Of a stretch of 64,000 nucleotides of DNA, positions 33,016-41,051 are shown one piece after another. The first letter of the stretch is position 1. Every line of letters begins with the position of its first letter. The DNA is from Pseudomonas sp. J452. Its GTDB lineage: Bacteria > Pseudomonadota > Gammaproteobacteria > Pseudomonadales > Pseudomonadaceae. A model generated the notes under the pieces. It was not told the origin of the DNA, made no database searches, and worked only from the letters and a program-made list of their open reading frames with translations. The stretch covers positions 2,790,001 through 2,854,000 of the forward strand of contig NZ_CP088294.1 of NCBI RefSeq assembly GCF_024666525.1. The letters are read 5' to 3'. A program made the position numbers and the translations under genes.

Positions 33016-34392
33016 CTACAGGATGACCTTGTCGCGCAGCTTCTCGGCGGCATGGTTGAGCGCCTGGATGACTTTCTCCTTGTCGTAGTTCTGGATGCCG
33101 TTGGTATCCAGGTACATGGAGAAACCGGGCAGTTCGTGCTCGACATAGCTGGACTTGGCGCCCAGGTCGCGGCGGAAGTCCACCACCTCGTAGATCTGCA
33201 CCGGGCGGCTGAAGCCCTTGACCGTGATCTGGCCCTTGTCGCGGCACATGATCACGTCCTTGATCAGCGAGTAGGCTTCGTGGGAGATCAGAATCTCGCC
33301 GGCTTCGGCCGAACTTTCCAGGCGGCTGGCCAGGTTCACTTCGCGACCGATGATGGTGTAGTCCATGCGCGTGTCGGCGCCGAAGTTGCCCACCGTGCAG
33401 TAGCCGGTGTTGAGGCCCATGCGGATTTCCAGCGGCTTGGTGATGCCCTGGGCGCGCCACTGCTGGCGCAGTACCTTCATGTGCTTGCGCATGGCGATGG
33501 CCATGGACACGGCGTTGACGGCGTCCTGCTTGGCGCCTTGGGTCTTGGGGTCGCCGAAGAACACCAGCACGCTGTCGCCGACGAACTTGTCGATGGTACC
33601 GCCGTATTTCAGGGCGATCTTCGACATCTCGTTGAGGTAGGTGTTGAGGAGGTCGGTGAGCTGTTCGGCTTCCAGTTCCTCGGACAGCTCGGTGAAGCCT
33701 TTGATGTCGGAGAAGAACACGGTGAGTTTCTTGCGCTGGGTCTCCAGGCGCACGTGCTTCTTGCCGCTGAAGATCATTTCCCAGACCTGTGGCGACAGGT
33801 ATTTGGCCAGGTTGCGCGCCAGGCGGGCGGCTTTTTCCTGCTCTTTCTTGATCTCGCTGCGAATCAGGGTCAGGCGTTGGCCCTGGGCATGCACGAAGAA
33901 GGCGGTGATGCAGATATACAGCGTGGCTAGCAGGATGCTGACCATGGCCACCAGGATCGGCGTGGCCGCATTGATTTTCGGCTGCAGCAGGGCGGTGTTC
34001 AAGGCCATGCTGCCAGCGGCGATCAGCAGGGTCAGACCCATGTAGCGCAGACCTCCGGAGATCAGCGCACTGAAACTGAGGGTCAGCAGGATCATCAGCC
34101 CCGGTACCACCGAGAAACCCATCAGCACGGCGGCAGCGCCTGCATGGGCAGAGTCGATGAACAGCAAGCTGAGGCGCGTCTGCTGCGGATAGTCCTGCTT
34201 GAAGCGGTTGCCCAGGTGATGGGCCAGGTGTGGGTAGAGCAGGGCGTAGGGCACCATCCACAGGATGTCGTAGGCGAAGTGCTGGGCGTAGGTGCCGGCG
34301 GCGATGCTGGCGGCGGTGGCGATGTAGGCCAGCACGCGTGAGTAGTATTCGCGCAGCAGCGGGGCGGACTGAACCTGGGCAGGTAACTTCAT
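33016..34392 (-). CDS. cyaB: MASE2-type membrane adenylate cyclase
   Basis: Class III nucleotidyl cyclase of 458 aa. Five to six membrane helices (about 20-170) form the MASE2 sensor domain, then the catalytic domain: F-F-S-D-I-K-G-F-T-E-L (metal Asp229), D-K-F-V-G-D-S-V (Lys269 for adenine, metal Asp273), and R-M-G-L-N-T-G plus N-L-A-S-R-L-E-S further on. All residues for cAMP synthesis are present. Length and order match Pseudomonas CyaB, the main source of cAMP for Vfr signalling in P. aeruginosa. It ends at a strong terminator. Confidence 0.93.
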   Translation of the reverse strand: MKLPAQVQSAPLLREYYSRVLAYIATAASIAAGTYAQHFAYDILWMVPYALLYPHLAHHLGNRFKQDYPQQTRLSLLFIDSAHAGAAAVLMGFSVVPGLMILLTLSFSALISGGLRYMGLTLLIAAGSMALNTALLQPKINAATPILVAMVSILLATLYICITAFFVHAQGQRLTLIRSEIKKEQEKAARLARNLAKYLSPQVWEMIFSGKKHVRLETQRKKLTVFFSDIKGFTELSEELEAEQLTDLLNTYLNEMSKIALKYGGTIDKFVGDSVLVFFGDPKTQGAKQDAVNAVSMAIAMRKHMKVLRQQWRAQGITKPLEIRMGLNTGYCTVGNFGADTRMDYTIIGREVNLASRLESSAEAGEILISHEAYSLIKDVIMCRDKGQITVKGFSRPVQIYEVVDFRRDLGAKSSYVEHELPGFSMYLDTNGIQNYDKEKVIQALNHAAEKLRDKVIL

Positions 34393-34553
34393 GAAGTGAA
34401 ACGATCCCCGATAGTTTTCTGACGCTTCTAAGCGAGCGTTCAGACGGTCTGCAAAACCTGAACCAGTGTTGCGGCAGGAGGAGGATCATAACCAAGCGTA
34501 TGCTCGGCGGCCAAGTGCGACCGCCGAATGGTGATTTTCGCAGGCTGCCTGGT

Positions 34554-35141
34554 TCAGCTGGCCGCAGGTTGCATGGCGGCCTTGTAGAGGGACTGCCGTG
34601 GCTGGGCGAAGACCCGGCGCAGCATGGGCTCGAAGAACGCCAGGGGCAGGGTTTCGCCCTGTGGGTCAAAGGCGGCGGCGTCGTAGCGGGCGCAGAACTC
34701 GATGGTGCGCTGGTACTGCGGGTGCTCCTTGAACTGTTCGCGCAGGTGGCGATCCAGGCCCAGGTGATGGAAGAAGTAGTAGCCCTGGAAGATCCCGTGT
34801 TTTTCCACCATCCACAGGTTTTCCGCGCTGACGAACGGCTTGAGGATGGCGGCGGCGATATCCGGGTGGTTGTAGCTGCCGAGGGTGTCGCCGATGTCGT
34901 GGAGCAGGGCACAGACCACGTATTCCTCATCTTCACCGGCGCGGTGGGCCAGGGTGGCGGCCTGCAGGGAGTGGCTCAGGCGATCCACCGGAAAGCCGCC
35001 GAAGTCGCCATCCAGCAGTTTGAGGTGGCTCAGGATACGGTCCGGCAAGTGCTTTGCGTAGGCAGCGAAATCCTCGGCGATGATGGCCCAGTCCTCGGCC
35101 TGGCCGTCTTGCATATGGGTGAAACGGGCGCGGCTGTTCAT
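34554..35141 (-). CDS. HD-domain protein, PhnZ-like oxygenase or phosphohydrolase
   Basis: A 195-aa HD-domain protein with S-L-Q-A-A-T-L-A-H-R-A-G then C-A-L-L-H-D-I-G-D, and downstream H-P-D-I-A and H-H-L-G-L. The H...HD...H...D pattern is that of the short HD proteins that bind two irons, such as PhnZ and inositol-oxygenase relatives, though ordinary HD hydrolases are also possible. It lies 40 bp downstream of an Mpo1-like gene on the same strand, so the two are probably co-expressed. Confidence 0.75.
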   Translation of the reverse strand: MNSRARFTHMQDGQAEDWAIIAEDFAAYAKHLPDRILSHLKLLDGDFGGFPVDRLSHSLQAATLAHRAGEDEEYVVCALLHDIGDTLGSYNHPDIAAAILKPFVSAENLWMVEKHGIFQGYYFFHHLGLDRHLREQFKEHPQYQRTIEFCARYDAAAFDPQGETLPLAFFEPMLRRVFAQPRQSLYKAAMQPAAS

Positions 35142-35181
35142 CAGGTCGGTCTCGTTCTTGTTGTAACCGATGACGGTGCGA

Positions 35182-35499
35182 TCAGAAGCGGATGCGCCCG
35201 GTGAAGGCGTCCTTGAGCATCACCCAGTCGCCCATCAGGCTGTACAGCGGGTACTGGAAGGTGGCCGGGCGGTTCTTCTCGAAGACGAAGTGGCCAACCC
35301 AGGCAAAGCCATAGCCGGCGACCGGCAGGGCCAGCAGCCAGAGCCATTGCTGGGTCAGCAGGCTGTAGCCGAGGATGGTCAGGACCAGCAGGCTGCCGAC
35401 ATAGTGCAGGCGCCGGCAGATATCGTTGCTGTGTTCCTGCAGGTAATAGGGATAGAACTCGGCAAAGCTCTGGTAGCGTTCGGTGGGTGCGGCGCTCAT
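35182..35499 (-). CDS. Mpo1/DUF962-family membrane protein
   Basis: A 105-aa protein. It begins R-Y-Q-S-F-A-E-F-Y-P-Y-Y-L-Q-E-H-S-N, the DUF962 hallmark with the H-x-x-N-x-x-x-R pattern, followed by two hydrophobic helices and G-H-F-V-F-E-K-N-R-P-A-T-F. Yeast Mpo1 of this family is an Fe(II)-dependent dioxygenase of 2-hydroxy fatty acids in alpha-oxidation. The ATG at 35499 has a perfect GGAGG site; the frame open to 35562 is not used. Upstream of an HD-domain gene. Confidence 0.88.
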   Translation of the reverse strand: MSAAPTERYQSFAEFYPYYLQEHSNDICRRLHYVGSLLVLTILGYSLLTQQWLWLLALPVAGYGFAWVGHFVFEKNRPATFQYPLYSLMGDWVMLKDAFTGRIRF

Positions 35500-35624
35500 G
35501 GCGTACCTCCTGTCATTGTCGACGGACAGTGTAGGGTGGCTGTCTTCTGCGGCCAGTGACATACAGTGCCAGTTTAGTATCCTTGCGCCGCCAGCCTGCG
35601 CTTGAACAGAACAAGAATTAGCCT

Positions 35625-36626
35625 ATGAGCGAACGTACCACTTCATCCAGTTGGGCTTCCGGCATCGTTGCGGCGCTGGAGCTGGGCGGTGTCGACTGCC
35701 GCAGCCTGTTTGCCCGCCTGGGCCTGGATTACGCGGCACTCAGCGATGCCGATGCGCGCTTCCCGCAGGATGCCATGACCCGCCTGTGGCACCTGGCCGT
35801 GGAGGCCTCCGGCAATCCGGCGATCGGTCTGAACATGGCGAAGACCCTGCGTCCGTCGTCGTTCAACGTGGTCGGCTATGCGGTGATGTCCAGTCGCAAC
35901 CTGCAGGAAGGCTTCGCCCGTCTGGTGCGCTATCAGCGGATCATCGGTGAGGGTGCCGACCTCAGCTTCCACCCCACGCCGGAAGGCTACGAGATCGTTC
36001 TGGCCATCCACGGTGATCGCCTGCCTTCCGCAAGCCAGAGTGCCGAAGCATCGCTGGCGTATTCCCTGGCGTTCTGTCGCTGGCTGACCGGCAAGCCACT
36101 GAGTCCGCGTCTGGCCAGCTTCATGGGCCCGCCGCCAGCGGATATGCAACCCTACCGTGAAGTATTCCAGTGCCCGCTGAAGTTCAACGCCGAGCGCTAT
36201 GCGCTGTTGTTCGAACGGGCCGACCTGGATGCGCCGCTGCCCTCGGCCAACGAGGCGCTGGCGCAACTGCATGATCGTTTTGCCGGCGATTATCTGGCGC
36301 GCTTCTCGGGCAGCCGGGTGACCCATCAGGTGCGTCAGGTGCTGTGCCGCCTGCTACCGCAGGGTGAGCCCAAGCGCGAGACCGTGGCGCAGGCTCTGCT
36401 GCTGTCCGAGCGCACCTTGCAGCGCCGCTTGCAGGATGAAGGCACCAGCTATCAGCAGTTGCTCGACGATACGCGCCGCGAGCTGGCCGGCCAGTACCTG
36501 ACCCAGCCCAACCTGACCTTGCTGGAGATTTCCTATCTGCTGGGTTTTGCCGATCCGAGCAATTTCTTCCGCGCATTTCGCCGCTGGTTCGATGTCACCC
36601 CAGGCGAGTATCGCGCGCGCTTATAA
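35625..36626 (+). CDS. AraC-family regulator (OruR-like)
   Basis: A 333-aa regulator. It has an N-terminal arabinose-binding-like domain (PF12625 type, about 25-210; V-V-G-Y-A-V-M-S-S-R-N-L-Q-E-G) and a C-terminal double helix-turn-helix with L-S-E-R-T-L-Q-R-R-L and L-G-F-A-D-P-S-N-F-F-R-A-F. It is divergent from the Mpo1-like gene with a 125-bp gap, so it may regulate that pair. No ligand can be inferred. Confidence 0.88.
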   Translation: MSERTTSSSWASGIVAALELGGVDCRSLFARLGLDYAALSDADARFPQDAMTRLWHLAVEASGNPAIGLNMAKTLRPSSFNVVGYAVMSSRNLQEGFARLVRYQRIIGEGADLSFHPTPEGYEIVLAIHGDRLPSASQSAEASLAYSLAFCRWLTGKPLSPRLASFMGPPPADMQPYREVFQCPLKFNAERYALLFERADLDAPLPSANEALAQLHDRFAGDYLARFSGSRVTHQVRQVLCRLLPQGEPKRETVAQALLLSERTLQRRLQDEGTSYQQLLDDTRRELAGQYLTQPNLTLLEISYLLGFADPSNFFRAFRRWFDVTPGEYRARL

Positions 36627-36666
36627 GGTTTGATCCGGCCGGGCAGCATTGCGCTGATCGGCTGTC

Positions 36667-36693
36667 AGCCCTCTGCGTCAGGCGCAGAGGGCT
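36667..36693. terminator. Hairpin between convergent araC and phaJ genes
   Basis: Perfect 11-bp stem AGCCCTCTGCG/CGCAGAGGGCT with a 5-base loop, midway between the two converging stop codons. There is no strong T-run on either side, so its strength as a terminator is uncertain. Confidence 0.55.
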
Positions 36694-36699
36694 ATCCAC

Positions 36700-37170
36700 T
36701 CAGCCGACGGTCACCTGCGGCATGGCCGGCATGGTTACGGTCTGCTCGGCGCGCGGGGCTAGCACTTCGGCTTCGCCATCGACCACTTGCTCAGCGTTCT
36801 GGTTGAACACCCGGGTGGCCAGGCGCACGCGGCCCTTGGGCAGCTTTTCCAGCACTTCCAGTTTTACCGTCAGGGTGTCGCCCAGTTTCACCGGACGGGT
36901 GAACTTGAGCTGCTGGCCGAGGTAGATGGTGCCCGGGCCGGGCAGGCGGCAGGCGATGGCCGCGCTGATCAGTGCGCCGCTGAACATGCCGTGGGCGATA
37001 CGTTCCTTGAACATCGTTTCGGCGGCGAAGGCGGCGTCCAAGTGGACCGGGTTGTTGTCGCCGGATACGGCGGCGAACAGCTGGATGTCGCGCTCTTCAA
37101 CGGTCTTGTCGAAGCTGGCCTGCTGGCCGACCTCGAGGGCTTCGTAGGGGATATTGGTGACCTGGGTCAT
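36700..37170 (-). CDS. phaJ: (R)-specific enoyl-CoA hydratase, MaoC domain
   Basis: A 156-aa single hotdog MaoC-like hydratase. The signature G-D-N-N-P-V-H-L-D-A-A-F-A at about 38-50 holds the catalytic Asp/His pair, followed by R-I-A-H-G-M-F-S-G. Members convert trans-2-enoyl-CoA from beta-oxidation to (R)-3-hydroxyacyl-CoA for PHA synthesis. The start M-T-Q-V-T-N overlaps the lipase stop codon by 4 nt. From memory, P. aeruginosa places phaJ3 next to the same lipase and the fadD pair. Confidence 0.88.
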   Translation of the reverse strand: MTQVTNIPYEALEVGQQASFDKTVEERDIQLFAAVSGDNNPVHLDAAFAAETMFKERIAHGMFSGALISAAIACRLPGPGTIYLGQQLKFTRPVKLGDTLTVKLEVLEKLPKGRVRLATRVFNQNAEQVVDGEAEVLAPRAEQTVTMPAMPQVTVG

Positions 37171-38126
37171 GCGGGCTCCTGGACAGGTGTGGGGCACTGA
37201 CGGCTGTGGGCGAGGGTCGCGTCCAGCCAGTCGAGCAGGTAAGTGGTCACCTCGTCGCGGTTGCTCTCGTTGAGCAGCTCGTGGCGGGCGTCGGGGTAGA
37301 TCTGCAGTTGCACGTCCTTGAGGCCGGCGGCGCGCAGCGCACCGGCCAGATCAGCAAGACGCTTGCCCTCGCTGACCGGGTCACGGTCACCGCCGATCAC
37401 CAGCAGCGGCAGGTCGCTGTCGATCTGTGCCAGGTTGTCGACCTGGCTGATGTACTGCATGCCACCGAGCAGGTCGATCCACAGCTGGTTGCTGCAGGGG
37501 TGGCCGCAGAACGGGTCGTGGATGTACTTGTCGACTTCTGCCGGGTCGCGGCTGAGCCAGTCGAAGGCCGTACGGTTGGGCTTGAAGGCCTTGTTGAACG
37601 AGCCGAAGGAGAGGAAGTCGATCAGCTTGCTGTGGCCGCCCGGCCCCTGACGCCAGCGCTCGGCACGGGCAATCAGGCTAGCCAGCTTGTACAGCCGCGG
37701 CGACTGATAATTGGAGCCGGAGAGGATGGCGCCCTGCAGGCTGCAACTGTGGCGCATCAGGTAGGCCTGGCCGATGTAGCTGCCCATGCTGTGTGCCAGC
37801 AGGAAGATCGGCGCCTGCGGGTGCTGCTGGCGGATATGGTGATTGAGGCTGGCCAGGTCGCCGACCACCTTGCTCCAGCCGTCGGCATCGGCGTAATGGC
37901 CGAGTACGCCGCGTTCGGCGGTGCGGCCGTGGCCGCGTTGGTCGAGGGCGTACACGGCAAAGCCGTCGGCGACCAGGCTCTCGGCCAGGCGCGCATAGCG
38001 GGCGCTGTGCTCGGCCATGCCGTGGGCGATCATCACCACGGCCTTGGGCGGGCTCTCGCCATGCCAGTGGTTGACCAGCAGGGCGCTGCCGTCAGTGGCG
38101 CTGAGCCAGAAGTCTTGGTGCTGCAT
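37167..38126 (-). CDS. Monoacylglycerol lipase-like alpha/beta hydrolase
   Basis: A 319-aa serine hydrolase of the lysophospholipase/MGL group. It has H-G-M-A-E-H-S-A-R-Y (oxyanion loop), Y-A-L-D-Q-R-G-H-G-R-T, nucleophile elbow L-A-H-S-M-G-S, D in G-G-D-R-D-P-V and final His in P-D-A-R-H-E-L-L-N-E. The start M-Q-H-Q-D-F-W has AAGGA upstream; the frame upstream to 38384 overlaps the next gene. It releases fatty acids from glycerides, fitting the adjacent phaJ and fadD genes. Confidence 0.88.
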   Translation of the reverse strand: MQHQDFWLSATDGSALLVNHWHGESPPKAVVMIAHGMAEHSARYARLAESLVADGFAVYALDQRGHGRTAERGVLGHYADADGWSKVVGDLASLNHHIRQQHPQAPIFLLAHSMGSYIGQAYLMRHSCSLQGAILSGSNYQSPRLYKLASLIARAERWRQGPGGHSKLIDFLSFGSFNKAFKPNRTAFDWLSRDPAEVDKYIHDPFCGHPCSNQLWIDLLGGMQYISQVDNLAQIDSDLPLLVIGGDRDPVSEGKRLADLAGALRAAGLKDVQLQIYPDARHELLNESNRDEVTTYLLDWLDATLAHSRQCPTPVQEPA

Positions 38127-38193
38127 GGCGGGTCCTTGTGCCCAGGATGTCGCGGCATTGTGCATGGGCGGGGCGGGGCAGGCCAAGTACTGT

Positions 38194-38925
38194 TCAGCGC
38201 ACTGGATTGGCGTATCGCTGGAGAATGCGCGTGTATTCGCCGCTGCTGTGCAGTTCGGCCAGGCCGCGGGCGAAGATGGCTGCCCAGTCCGGTTGTCCGG
38301 GTTTCTGGGCGGTGAAACCGACAAATAGCGGAATGCGCTCCAGGGCTGGCTCCTGCCAGTGCAGGCGGCCGCGCAAAGCGGCATCCTGGTTGATCAGGTA
38401 GTCGCCGACGGTACGTTCCAGCAACACCAGATCGAAACGCCGCGCCGCCAGTTTGCGCAGGTTGCTGATGTCGTCCACGGCTTCTTCGGCGCTGAAGCCC
38501 GAGCGCAGCAGGTTGGGTGGATAGCCATAGCCGCGCACGATGCCGACGCGCTGGCCACGCAATTCGCTCAGGCTCTGATAGGCCACCGGTTTGCTCTTGC
38601 GTACGAAGAAGCCCAGCTGGCTGTAGAACAGCGGGCGCGAAGCGATCAGCTGTTCCTCGATGATTTCCTGTGGCCACAAGGCCAGCGCGCCCTGGTAATT
38701 GCCACTGCGCAGGTCGGCGCGCACCCGTGCCCAGGGCAGGAAGTCCACCTGCGCGACATGGCCCTGGGTAGCGAAGGCGCGTACGGTCAGCTCGACGATG
38801 CTGCCGCCGGTCGGCAGCGCCTGCGAGCAGTACGGCGGGTATTCCAGGGTGGCTAGGCGCAGCTCTGCGGCCACAGGCAGGCTCAGGCAGAGGGAGAGCA
38901 GTAGGGCGGACAGGCTCAGGCGCAT
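38194..38925 (-). CDS. Periplasmic solute-binding protein, family 3
   Basis: A 243-aa SBP_bac_3-type protein with a clear signal peptide (cleavage near V-A-A-E-L). The domain starts A-T-L-E-Y-P-P-Y-C-S and includes F-L-P-W-A-R-V-R-A-D-L, W-P-Q-E-I-I and V-G-I-V-R-G-Y-G-Y-P. It is an orphan: no permease or ATPase gene is nearby. It may act as a stand-alone polar amino acid or signal sensor. A second orphan of this type is at 52536. Confidence 0.85.
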   Translation of the reverse strand: MRLSLSALLLSLCLSLPVAAELRLATLEYPPYCSQALPTGGSIVELTVRAFATQGHVAQVDFLPWARVRADLRSGNYQGALALWPQEIIEEQLIASRPLFYSQLGFFVRKSKPVAYQSLSELRGQRVGIVRGYGYPPNLLRSGFSAEEAVDDISNLRKLAARRFDLVLLERTVGDYLINQDAALRGRLHWQEPALERIPLFVGFTAQKPGQPDWAAIFARGLAELHSSGEYTRILQRYANPVR

Positions 38926-39123
38926 TAGGACGGGTCGTGATGACTAACTATTAGCTATAGCTCAACAGAGTGGTGATCGCTCTGCAATCATTGGCAAGAT
39001 TCATGCGGTCAATGAGTCAGTCGTGGGTATTTGCCTGCGTCCGTGGAGCTGTTAAGTTCCGGGGCAGCCCGGCTGTTGTCTTGACGGTCGGTTAGGATTT
39101 TCAGGTCAAGGGGAATAACAACA

Positions 39124-40812
39124 ATGCAACCTGACTTTTGGGACGACAAACGCCCGGCTGGGGTCTCCAATCAACTCGATCTCTCCACCTACCGCTCGGT
39201 GGTCGAAGTGTTCGAGCGTTCCTGCAAGAAGTTCGCTGACCGACCGGCGTTCAGCAACCTCGGTGTCACGCTGACCTATGCCGAGCTGGAGCGCCATTCA
39301 GCGGCGTTCGCCGGCTGGTTGCAGAAAAACACCGACCTCAAGCCCGGCGACCGTATCGCCGTGCAGATGCCCAATATCCTGCAGTACCCGATTGCCGTGT
39401 TCGGTGCCATGCGCGCCGGCCTGATCGTGGTCAACACCAACCCGTTGTACACCGTGCGCGAGATGCGTCACCAGTTCAATGATGCTGGTGTACGGGCCTT
39501 GGTTTACCTCAATACCTTCGGCAAGTCGGTGCAGGACGTGCTGCCCGACACCCCGATCGAGTACCTGATCGAAGCGCGCATGGGCGACCTGATGCCGAGC
39601 CTCAAGGGCTGGCTGGTCAATACCCTGGTGAATAAGGTCAAGAAGCTGGTGCCGGACTACAGCCTGCCGCAGGCACTGGCATTCAAGGACGTGCTGCGCA
39701 ATGGTCGCGGGCATGCACTGAAACCGGCCAAGGTCGCTTTCGACGATGTCGCCGTGCTGCAGTACACCGGTGGCACCACGGGCGTGGCCAAGGGCGCCAT
39801 GCTGACCCATGGCAACCTGATCGCCAACATGCAGCAGGTGCACAACTGCCTGCAGCAGACGGCGGAAGACGGCCAGCCGCTGATGAAGGAGGGTGGCGAG
39901 ATCATGATCGCGCCGCTGCCGCTCTACCATATCTATGCCTTCACCGCGAACTGCATGTGCATGATGGTCAGCGGCAACCACAATGTGCTGATCACCAATC
40001 CGCGCGACATTCCGGGCTTCGTCAAGGAGCTCGGCAAGTGGCAGTTCTCCGCGTTTCTGGGGCTCAACACCCTGTTCGTTGCGCTGATGGACAATCCCGA
40101 GTTCAAGAACCTCGATTTCTCCCGGCTCAAGCTGACCAACTCCGGCGGCACCGCGCTGGTTAAGGCCACGGCCGAGCGCTGGCAGCAGATGACCGGTTGC
40201 GCCATTGTCGAAGGCTACGGCCTCACCGAAACTGCGCCGGTCGCCACCACCAACTGCTACGGCAAGCTGGCGCGCCTGGGCACCGTGGGCATTCCGGTGG
40301 CAGGCACGGCGCTCAAGGTGATCGATGACGACGGTGTCGAGCAGCCGATCGGCGAACGTGGCGAGCTGTGCATCAAGGGCCCGCAGGTGATGAAAGGCTA
40401 CTGGCAGCGCCCGGAAGCCACCGCCGAGGTACTGGATGCCGAAGGCTGGTTCAAGACCGGTGACGTGGCGGTGATCGACCCGGACGGCTATGTACGCATC
40501 GTCGACCGCAAGAAGGACATGATCATCGTCTCTGGCTTCAACGTGTACCCCAACGAGATCGAGGACGTGGTCATGGCTCATCCGAAGGTTGCCAGCTGCG
40601 CGGCCATCGGTGTGCCGGACGAGAAATCCGGCGAGGCGGTCAAGCTGTTCGTCGTGCCGCGCGAGGGCGGTATCAGCGTGGAAGAGTTGAAGGCCTTCTG
40701 CCGGGAGAACTTCACCGGCTACAAGGTGCCCAAGCACATCGTCTTCAGGGACGCCTTGCCAATGACACCGGTCGGCAAGATTCTGCGTCGCGAACTGCGC
40801 GATATCGCCTAA
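39124..40812 (+). CDS. fadD2: Long-chain fatty acyl-CoA ligase, FadD2
   Basis: ANL-superfamily ligase of 562 aa. It has the P-loop Y-T-G-G-T-T-G-V-A-K-G, Y-G-L-T-E-T-A-P, the FACS motif beginning D-R-K-K-D-M-I-I-V-S-G-F-N-V, and the catalytic Lys in P-V-G-K-I-L-R-R. It activates fatty acids at the inner membrane for beta-oxidation. Position upstream of a second fadD matches the Pseudomonas fadD2-fadD1 pair. The ATG at 39124 follows AAGGGGAATAACAACA. It ends with an intrinsic terminator. Confidence 0.95.
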   Translation: MQPDFWDDKRPAGVSNQLDLSTYRSVVEVFERSCKKFADRPAFSNLGVTLTYAELERHSAAFAGWLQKNTDLKPGDRIAVQMPNILQYPIAVFGAMRAGLIVVNTNPLYTVREMRHQFNDAGVRALVYLNTFGKSVQDVLPDTPIEYLIEARMGDLMPSLKGWLVNTLVNKVKKLVPDYSLPQALAFKDVLRNGRGHALKPAKVAFDDVAVLQYTGGTTGVAKGAMLTHGNLIANMQQVHNCLQQTAEDGQPLMKEGGEIMIAPLPLYHIYAFTANCMCMMVSGNHNVLITNPRDIPGFVKELGKWQFSAFLGLNTLFVALMDNPEFKNLDFSRLKLTNSGGTALVKATAERWQQMTGCAIVEGYGLTETAPVATTNCYGKLARLGTVGIPVAGTALKVIDDDGVEQPIGERGELCIKGPQVMKGYWQRPEATAEVLDAEGWFKTGDVAVIDPDGYVRIVDRKKDMIIVSGFNVYPNEIEDVVMAHPKVASCAAIGVPDEKSGEAVKLFVVPREGGISVEELKAFCRENFTGYKVPKHIVFRDALPMTPVGKILRRELRDIA

Positions 40813-40862
40813 AAGCCCTATGCTGCCTGCTGTCCGGAGAAGTTTTCCGGATAGTCAAGAAA

Positions 40863-40892
40863 ATGACCGTCCAGCATTGGGTGGTCATTTTT
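40863..40892 (+). terminator. Terminator after fadD2
   Basis: Stem ATGACC...GGTCAT (40863-40868 with 40883-40888) extended by CCA/TGG across a GT/GT bulge and followed by TTTTT. It separates fadD2 from fadD1, so the two genes can be expressed independently. Confidence 0.7.
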
Positions 40893-41051
40893 ATGACCGT
40901 TCGGGGCAGGTTTGGTGCTAGTCGGTGTTTGGCAAAGCTGCTACTCTCGGCCCGATTTTTTGCCGACCCGTCGGCGAAAACGCACACCAATCACAAAAAA
41001 TAACCGCCATTGCGCGGTGTAAATAAGCTGTTGCTCAGGAGTAGGCTTTTC

